DNA from: an uncultured Aquimonas sp.
Lineage (GTDB): Bacteria; Pseudomonadota; Gammaproteobacteria; Xanthomonadales; Xanthomonadaceae
Direction: 5' to 3'
Assembly: GCA_946481615.1 (NCBI GenBank)
Contig: CAMLOR010000131.1
Coordinates: 1 to 8,790 of the forward strand
DNA: 8,790 nucleotides
Shown here: piece after piece, positions 6,301 to 8,790 of the stretch
Layout: each line of letters starts with the position of its first letter
How positions within the stretch are numbered: the stretch's first letter is position 1
Made by a program: the position numbers and the translations under genes
The notes under the pieces: generated by a model
Databases searched by the model: none
The model's input: only the letters and a program-made list of their open reading frames with translations
Told to the model about the DNA's origin: nothing

Positions 6301-7672
6301 TCCGAATGCCGGCAACGACGCCGCAACCGCATCCACCACCGTGGGCAGCGGCAGCGCCGATCTGTCGGTCGCGATCGCCGATGCCCCCGATCCGGTCGCG
6401 CCGGGCGCCAACCTGACCTACACCATCACGGTCGCCAACGCCGGTCCCGCCGCCGCGACGACCGCAGCGTTGACCGACACGCTGCCGTCCGGCACGAGCT
6501 TCGTTTCGCTGGCCGCGCCCGCCGGCTGGACCTGCACCACGCCCGCCGTCGGCGCAGCCGGCAGCGTCGATTGCGCGAATCCGTCCTTCGCCGTCGGCAA
6601 CGCGGTCTTCACGCTGGTCGCCGCGGTCGATGCCGGCGCCAGCGGCACGCTCGCCAACACCGCGAGCGCGAGCGCGGCGACCGCCGATCCGGTTGCTGCC
6701 AACGACAGCGCCAGCACCAGCACGACGGTGTCGGTGGGCAGTGCGGATCTTTCGGTCGAAAAGACCGCTGCAGCCTCCGTCGCGGCCGGCGCCAACCTCG
6801 CCTACGCCATCGAAGTCGCCAATGCCGGCCCGGCCAACGCCGCGAACGCCGTGCTGACCGACACACTGCCGACCGGCACCACGTTCGTATCGCTGAGCGC
6901 GCCGGCCGGTTGGACCTGCACCACGCCGGCGGTCGGCAGCGGCGGCAACGTGAGCTGCACGCACGCGTCGCTGCCGTCCGGTACGGCCGCGTTCGTGCTG
7001 ACGGTGAACGTCGATGCGGCCGTCCCCGGCGGCACCGTGCTGACGAACACCGCCACCGTCGACTCCGGCTCCACGGATCCCGTGCCGGCGAACGACAGCG
7101 CGACCGCCACGACGTCGGTGATCTCGCAGGCGTTGCTGGCCGGCACCAAGACCGTGAGCGGCGCGCGCACGCCGGGCAGCGCGTTGACCTACACCATCGT
7201 GCTGACCAACAACGGCAGCGGTACGCAGTCCGACAACGCCGGCGACGAGTTCACCGACATGCTGCCGGCCGGCCTGACCCTGGTTTCGGCCAGCGCGACC
7301 TCGGGCACGGCCGTCGCGACGATCGCCACCAACACCGTCACGTGGAACGGCAGCATCGCCGCCGGCGCGTCCGTGAGCATCACGATCCAGGCGACGATCA
7401 GCGCCACGGCGAGCGCCGGCACCGCGATCACCAACCAGGGCGCGATCGCCTACGACGCCGACGGCAACGGCACCAACGAAGCCGCCGCCGTCACCGACGA
7501 TCCGGGCACCGGCGCCGGCGGCGACGGCACCGCGTTCATCGTGTTGCCGGGCGGCGGCACCAGCGTCCCGGCACCGGTGCTCGTGCCCGCAAGCTCGGTC
7601 CTCGTGAACCTGTTGCTGGCCGCGATGCTCACCCTCGGCGCCGGTCTGATGCTGCGCCGGCACGCGCGATGA
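275..7672 (+). CDS. Giant secreted ExeM/NucH-type EEP nuclease with Calx-beta modules and ten DUF11 repeats
   Basis: The 2465-residue product is predicted to be an exported DNase acting on extracellular DNA. Modules in order: signal peptide 1-34; lectin-like domain 35-245; Calx-beta 253-370 and 372-491; YhcR-type OB-fold region 494-738; EEP nuclease 760-1102; ten DUF11 repeats 1106-2424; sorting-type tail 2431-2465. The nuclease signature is complete: YNVERF (N768), LVEVEN (E816), VDVG-like IDVG (D858), VVHQRS (H927), GDFN (D983, N985), NIDH (D1049, H1050) and SDHD (D1091, H1092, D1093). ExeM of Shewanella and NucH of Staphylococcus share the OB-EEP core but are far shorter. The start at 275 has a good ribosome binding site and gives a clean signal peptide. 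The frame is open throughout, with uniform GC-rich codon use. All 20 cysteines lie outside the OB and EEP parts. Nuclease family: high confidence. Natural substrate and surface attachment: inferred. Confidence 0.92.
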   Translation: MNFASAIRQAMPPRPFLAALGSVVLLLASFAVSAQCVSLTTLGSAYTQNFDTLSNTAGSTTNGLTITGWFMTETGGGARDNEQYAVDTGGSATGDTYSYGIAGDTNRALGQLRSGTLIPTFGACFTNNTGATIGALDFNYFGEQWRIGNTAAARDDRMDFQYSQDATSLTTGTWTDHNALDFTNPIKTNATPTLDGNLAANRSSRVATIGSLSIANGATFWIRWSDLDASGSDDGLAVDDFNLTPQFVVPLPQLNIGDVSQAETSAGATTFNFSVTLSAPAGPGGVTFDIATADGTAQDDNPVTEDNDYTANSLTGQTIPAGSSTFAFNVTVNGDVVPEPNETFFVNVTNVTGATVVDGQGQGTIQNDDAPCAGLSIGDATQAEGNGGTTTFAFTVSLSQAGCGTVSFDIATADGSAQDDNPATEDNDYVPQSLTGQTITFPATYTFNVTGNGDFTQESDESFFVNLTNVSPGNVQLADGQGLGTIVNDDFTPIHDIQGPGASSPIVGASVVTRGIVTGLKSNGFFMQEPDASVDADPATSEGIFVFTSAAPPAAAAVGNQVEVAATVAEFVPSQDPLQPPYTELISPAVVQISAGNPLPAAIPLTATFPDPAGPHDQLERLEGMRVSIASLTTSSPTQGNSVNEANATQTSSGVFFGTVTGVARPAREPGIQAPDPAPSGGSIPPIPRFDANPELIRIDSDGLTGAPILDVDSLTTVTGLVGPLEYGFRHYTILPDPTQPAPIATGGIAATSASAPGSREFTVASYNVERFYDTVNDPAVGEPVLTAVAYDNRLNKISLGIRNHLQFPDVIGLVEVENLQTLQDIAARVSGDAVANSQPDPMYGAFLVEGNDVGGIDVGILVKTAPIAGATPRVTVNSVVQENAAELFVNPDSSTSLLNDRPPLRLDATINAANGATFPVTVIVVHQRSLLSINLEDPGSNGWPTGGARIRAKRQAQAESLANLVQARQIANPAENIVLVGDFNGFEFNDGFADVMNVLHGTPAPDNETAVPGDGVDLVTPDLDNLSDTPPAGERYSYVFDGQMQNIDHAVANGALVASTLARRVEHPRINTDFRAVDRDDPGTARHLSDHDPLVAYFEVAGFASSDLSIVKTDNVDPVNAGQNFFYTVTVDNNGPDPADNVAWNDTLPPGTTFVSLSQPGGWTCTTPAVGANGAIDCSLASMAVGSAAFTVTVAVDASLAAGTVLSNTATATGTTPDPDGGNNSDTETTTVATSADLQISKTDTPDPVVAGTNLTYQITLTNNGPSNAANATFSDTLPPGTSFVSLSTTGSWSCTTPPVGATGTVSCSNAGFGTTVDFFTLVVNVDAGVAAGTILSNTASVASATSDPNPGNESATASTTVDNASADVSVTQTDTPDPVTAGSNLTYTITVANAGPSAATNVALADALPAGTTFVSLSAPGGWSCTTPAVGGTGSVDCTIASLGVGSGAFTLTVNVDPATTAALTNTATVTATSADPNGGNESATETTTVLASADLQITKTDTPDPISAGSVLTYTITVSNAGPSAAANVVVTDTVPAGTLFLPGSTPAGWSCSTPGVLGTGTLSCNVASLAPGANAVFTMNVVVDEALPIGTVITNTATATTTTPDSNIGNNSATTTTTVAPVADFISTKTVSGSFVSGSTVTYTAVLTNNMGHVQGNNFGNEFADILPDGLALTGATATSGTILTILPSNIVTWNGSIPDGGTVTVTITATITATSGTISNQGNAIIDTDNNGDNETGLPTDDPSTAAVGDATVFTVVASADLQVTQTDTPDPVVPGANLSYAITVTNAGPSDAADLAFDDTLPAGTSFVSLTAPAGWSCTTPAVGAGGTVSCTVASLAVGSGMFTLEAAVDAGVAPGTVLSNTATVASTTSDPNPGDESATAATTVGSGSADLSATIADAPDPVAPGENLSYTITIANAGPSDATTATLADTLPAGTGFVSLTAAAGWTCTTPAVGAGGDIDCSIATLGAGANASFMLVVAVDAGAVPGAIIDNTVTAGSATADPNAGNDAATASTTVGSGSADLSVAIADAPDPVAPGANLTYTITVANAGPAAATTAALTDTLPSGTSFVSLAAPAGWTCTTPAVGAAGSVDCANPSFAVGNAVFTLVAAVDAGASGTLANTASASAATADPVAANDSASTSTTVSVGSADLSVEKTAAASVAAGANLAYAIEVANAGPANAANAVLTDTLPTGTTFVSLSAPAGWTCTTPAVGSGGNVSCTHASLPSGTAAFVLTVNVDAAVPGGTVLTNTATVDSGSTDPVPANDSATATTSVISQALLAGTKTVSGARTPGSALTYTIVLTNNGSGTQSDNAGDEFTDMLPAGLTLVSASATSGTAVATIATNTVTWNGSIAAGASVSITIQATISATASAGTAITNQGAIAYDADGNGTNEAAAVTDDPGTGAGGDGTAFIVLPGGGTSVPAPVLVPASSVLVNLLLAAMLTLGAGLMLRRHAR
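377..1009 (+). other. N-terminal beta-rich, lectin-like domain of the nuclease
   Basis: Residues 35-245 begin with a Y-T-Q-N-F-D-T-L motif and contain TNNTGATIGAL, GEQWRIGN, MDFQYS, GTWTDHNALDF, ANGATFWIRW and DDGLAVDDF. This pattern recurs at the N-terminus of many secreted bacterial EEP nucleases and autotransporter-like proteins and resembles a jelly-roll, carbohydrate-binding fold. The closing DDGLAVDDF is typical of the last strand of such domains. C36 and C124 could form a disulfide. The ligand is unknown, so binding of glycan or matrix is an inference. Confidence 0.6.
1031..1747 (+). other. Two tandem Calx-beta modules of the nuclease
   Basis: Residues 253-370 and 372-491 are two copies of the Calx-beta fold. 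Each runs from (L)-x-I-G-D-(V/A)-(S/T)-Q-A-E, through FDIATADG(T/S)AQDDNP and a TEDNDY loop, to N-E-T/S-F-F-V-N and a final GTI-x-NDD. The acidic loops and the NDD ends are the residues that bind calcium in this family. The second copy carries C372 and C403, a likely disulfide, which the first copy lacks. Such modules usually act as rigid, calcium-stabilised spacers in surface proteins. Confidence 0.88.
1754..2488 (+). other. YhcR-type OB-fold region of the nuclease
   Basis: Residues 494-738 start with IHDIQGPGASSP followed by the VTRGIVTG strand, then GFFMQEPD, the acidic DADPATSEGIFVF segment and VGNQVEVAATVAEF. This is the signature of the OB-fold region that precedes the catalytic domain in YhcR, ExeM and NucH type extracellular nucleases and probably helps hold nucleic acid. 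It ends at the EYGFRHYTILPDP segment, about 20 residues before the EEP domain. Confidence 0.85.
2552..3580 (+). other. EEP (DNase I-like) catalytic domain of the nuclease
   Basis: Residues 760-1102 hold the endonuclease/exonuclease/phosphatase fold. Metal and phosphate residues can be read off: N768 in YNVERF, E816 in VEVEN, D983 and N985 in GDFN, and the general base pair in SDHD (D1091, H1092). H927 in VVHQRS matches the first catalytic His, where many relatives have N-H-L-(K/R)-S; here the preceding Asn is Val. NIDH (1047-1050) is the usual substrate-side motif before the C-terminal strand. No key residue appears lost, so an active, divalent-metal-dependent nuclease is expected. Confidence 0.92.
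3590..7546 (+). repeat. Array of ten DUF11 repeats in the order AAAAB-AAAAB
   Basis: Units start at 3590, 3980, 4373, 4757, 5150, 5564, 5957, 6353, 6740 and 7124; spacings are 128-132 residues for A units, 138 for the first B unit and 141 for the last. A units share SADL, TDTPDPV, YTITV-N-GP, DTLP-GT-FVSL, a W-(T/S)-C ... C cysteine pair, SNTAT and a TTTV end. Units 5 and 10 are type B: KTVSG, TWNGSI, NQG and an acidic DDP end, no cysteine, and a longer C-terminal loop. Units 7 and 8 are the closest pair (both GSGSADLS and IADAPDPVAPG), suggesting a recent tandem duplication. DUF11 domains are beta-sandwich spacers of surface proteins. Confidence 0.93.
7565..7669 (+). other. C-terminal sorting-type tail (VPAP motif, hydrophobic helix, Arg cluster)
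   Basis: Residues 2431-2465 have three parts: a VPAPVLVP proline motif after a Gly-rich linker, a hydrophobic helix of about 20 residues (around 2440-2459), and a basic end LRRHAR. This tripartite layout is that of PEP-CTERM, IPTL-CTERM and GlyGly-CTERM sorting signals, which are cut by exosortases or rhombosortase. The motif itself is neither a clean PEP nor a clean IPTL, so the sorting enzyme cannot be named. A plain membrane anchor is the alternative. Confidence 0.7.
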
Positions 7673-7680
7673 TGCGCCGA

Positions 7681-7708
7681 CCGCGGGGCGTCGCAGGACG
7701 CCCCGCGG
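7681..7708 (+). terminator. Perfect 12-bp hairpin after the nuclease gene, no U-tract
   Basis: CCGCGGGGCGTC (7681-7692) pairs completely with GACGCCCCGCGG (7697-7708) around a GCAG loop, starting eight bases after the nuclease stop. The stem is very stable, but the sequence after it is GC-rich (CGATGCGC) with no run of T, so it is not a standard intrinsic terminator. It could cap and protect the 3' end of the long message, pause polymerase, or act as a partial terminator before the methyltransferase gene. Confidence 0.6.
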
Positions 7709-7717
7709 CGATGCGCC

Positions 7718-7747
7718 TGGCTCGTCCCGTCGCGATGGACGAGGCCA
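7718..7747 (+). promoter_or_regulatory. Second hairpin enclosing the possible ribosome binding site of the methyltransferase gene
   Basis: CTCGTCC (7721-7727) pairs with GGACGAG (7737-7743), and TGG (7718-7720) with CCA (7745-7747) past a bulged G at 7744. The only Shine-Dalgarno-like sequence before the ATG at 7755 is GAGG (7741-7744), which lies in the 3' arm. If the hairpin forms in the mRNA it would limit ribosome access. The pairing is seen; the effect is inferred. Confidence 0.35.
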
Positions 7748-7754
7748 CGGCACG

Positions 7755-8633
7755 ATGAGCGCGCCGCATGCTCGGCTCCTGATCACGCGTGCCGTGATCG
7801 AAACGCTGCGCGCGGCCTACGAGGCCGGCGCAACGCAGGCGACCGCCTCGTTCGATCTGGGCCGCAGCGTCGAAGATGTGACGCTCGATGGCGAAGGCTG
7901 GCAGTGGCGCGGCCAGCACCACCGATGGCCGGAGGGCCTGAAGGAACGCACGATCTACTACCGCGACGGCGAGGTTCTCGCGCCGCTGCAGCGTTACTCC
8001 GGCGCGCTGATCAAGCTCGTGCCCACCGAATGGGGCGCGCCGACTTTCGAGATCGACGGCATCAAGATGCTGCCCACCTCGCAGGTCTCGCCCTACGACG
8101 ATGCGCGCCGCAAGGTCGACCTCGTGCAGCCGCGCGGCAAGCGCGTGCTCGATACCTGCGGCGGGCTGGGATACTTCGCGGCCTGGTGCCTGGCAGAAGG
8201 CGCGGCCGAGGTGCACAGCTTCGAGAAGAATGCCGACGTGCTGTGGCTGCGCGAACACAACCCGTGGTCGCCCGACCCGGCCGCCGACGCGCGCCTGCGG
8301 CTGCGCCACGGCGACATCTCGCAACTCATCGCCGCGCTGCCGGACGAAGGCTTCGATGCCGCGCTGCACGATCCACCGCGTTTCGGCATCGCGGGCGAAC
8401 TGTACTCCCAGGCGTTCTACGACCAGCTCGCGCGCGTGCTGCGGCCGCGCGGCCGCCTGTTCCATTACACCGGCACGCCGAACGCGAAGACCAGCGGCCG
8501 CGACGTGCCGGGCGAGGTGGCGAAACGCCTCGAAAAGGCGGGATTCACCGCCGAACGCGCGCTCGACGGCGTGCTCGCCGTGAAGCGCGGCGATGGGCCG
8601 CGCCGTGCGTCGGGTTCCAGACGGCGGGCGTGA
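7755..8633 (+). CDS. Class I SAM-dependent methyltransferase of the COG2521 (archaeal-type) group
   Basis: The 292-residue protein has a Rossmann-type methyltransferase core in its second half. Motif I is VLDTCGGLGYFAAW (D133 to G139 bind S-adenosylmethionine). FEK (E157) ends the second strand and would hold the ribose. NPW follows it, and HDPPRFGIAGELYS (D206-P207-P208-R209) is motif IV, followed by RLFHYTGTPN (235-244). DPP(R)F-type motif IV is typical of enzymes that methylate nitrogen or carbon of nucleic acid bases, so an RNA or DNA target is plausible but unproven. The E-K-N ... NPW and DPPRF-GELYS pattern matches the COG2521 predicted methyltransferases best known from archaea. Residues 1-125 are a family-specific N-terminal region without a motif I can name; the last 16 residues are strongly basic. 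The start has a weak GAGG ribosome site 10 bases upstream. It lies 82 bases after the nuclease gene and may be partly co-transcribed. Substrate unknown. Confidence 0.88.
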   Translation: MSAPHARLLITRAVIETLRAAYEAGATQATASFDLGRSVEDVTLDGEGWQWRGQHHRWPEGLKERTIYYRDGEVLAPLQRYSGALIKLVPTEWGAPTFEIDGIKMLPTSQVSPYDDARRKVDLVQPRGKRVLDTCGGLGYFAAWCLAEGAAEVHSFEKNADVLWLREHNPWSPDPAADARLRLRHGDISQLIAALPDEGFDAALHDPPRFGIAGELYSQAFYDQLARVLRPRGRLFHYTGTPNAKTSGRDVPGEVAKRLEKAGFTAERALDGVLAVKRGDGPRRASGSRRRA

Positions 8634-8790
8634 CGTCTTCGCCGGTTCGGGTGGAGAGCAGGTGGGTGCTGCCGGGTTGTCGCACGTGCTCTTGCCGGGG
8701 TGGGGTGGCCGGCGAGGCTTCGGCGCCGCGCGCTTTGCGCGCGGAAGCTGGGCTCGGCCGGGGTTTTCGATTCGGCATCCATGCCTCAGC
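8634..8790. other. 3' intergenic stretch, G-rich on the + strand
   Basis: I find no supportable gene in these 157 bases. The + strand carries several G runs (8649-8651, 8664-8666, 8674-8676, 8697-8700 and 8702-8705), then a GC hairpin (8726-8744) and a short inverted repeat, GGCAT (8774-8778) with ATGCC (8781-8785), at the window edge. Short open frames on the minus strand here are Arg/Pro-rich and look like composition artefacts. Confidence 0.6.
8717..8748. terminator. GC hairpin downstream of the methyltransferase gene, no U-tract
   Basis: CCGCGCGC (8726-8733) pairs perfectly with GCGCGCGG (8737-8744) around a TTT loop. An outer GCTT (8717-8720) can pair with AAGC (8745-8748), leaving CGGCG as a bulge. 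The hairpin lies 92 bases beyond the stop and no T-run follows on either strand, so terminator activity is uncertain. It could equally be part of a dispersed intergenic repeat. Confidence 0.35.

Noticed and set aside
3590..7546. CRISPR array or satellite DNA, considered because of the regular period of about 390 bases
   Set aside because: The period is that of a protein domain: the repeats are in frame, diverged mostly at synonymous and surface positions, and have no short identical direct repeats with unique spacers.
3808..7758. Open frame of 1316 codons on the + strand in another frame through the DUF11 array
   Set aside because: It is an Arg/His/Gln-rich shadow of the repeats, starts inside the nuclease gene and has no recognisable domain. 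The true frame has ordered modules and a signal peptide.
2069..7786. Open frame of 1905 codons on the minus strand, antisense to the nuclease gene
   Set aside because: It is rich in Arg, Gly, Ala, Asp and His, shows no domain, and mirrors the repeats of the sense gene. Codon bias in the GC-rich repeats avoids the sense codons that would give antisense stops.
8465..8782. Short minus-strand open frames overlapping the methyltransferase end and the 3' intergenic stretch
   Set aside because: The translations are Arg/Pro/Ala-rich and low in complexity. They overlap the conserved C-terminal part of the methyltransferase and have no clear ribosome binding site.

Overview
The window is a high-GC, proteobacterial-type segment. 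Its gene content (an ACE-like M2 peptidase, a giant secreted nuclease with DUF11 repeats, and a COG2521-type methyltransferase) most resembles the Xanthomonadaceae/Lysobacteraceae (Lysobacter, Luteimonas or relatives). This placement is an inference from recalled family distribution and base composition, not from a search. Every gene I can support lies on the + strand.

Layout. Positions 1-92 hold the last codons of an M2-family dipeptidyl carboxypeptidase (ACE homologue), followed by a textbook intrinsic terminator (118-145). The intergenic region (146-274) carries a good -10 box without a matching -35, an inverted repeat over the -35 region, and a purine-rich ribosome binding site. One very large gene then fills 275-7672. 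It encodes a 2465-residue secreted protein with these parts in order: Sec signal peptide, beta-rich lectin-like N-terminal domain, two Calx-beta modules, YhcR-type OB-fold region, endonuclease/exonuclease/phosphatase (EEP) nuclease domain of the ExeM/NucH group, ten DUF11 repeats, and a C-terminal sorting-type tail (Pro motif, hydrophobic helix, Arg cluster). An 82-base gap with two hairpins leads to a 292-residue class I methyltransferase (7755-8633) whose motifs match the largely archaeal COG2521 group. The last 157 bases hold no gene I can support, only G-rich sequence and hairpins.

How the parts fit. The nuclease looks like a secreted or surface-held enzyme that degrades extracellular DNA. 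The Calx-beta and DUF11 modules would form a long stalk, and the C-terminus would anchor it or pass it to a sorting protease. The most distinctive feature is the DUF11 array. It has an A-A-A-A-B order that occurs twice, one cysteine pair in every A module and none in B, a possible calcium loop only in B, and almost no basic residues: six lysines, all at the same position of the repeat, plus one arginine in about 1319 residues. The methyltransferase shares the strand, but the intervening hairpins and its different subject make a functional link unproven.
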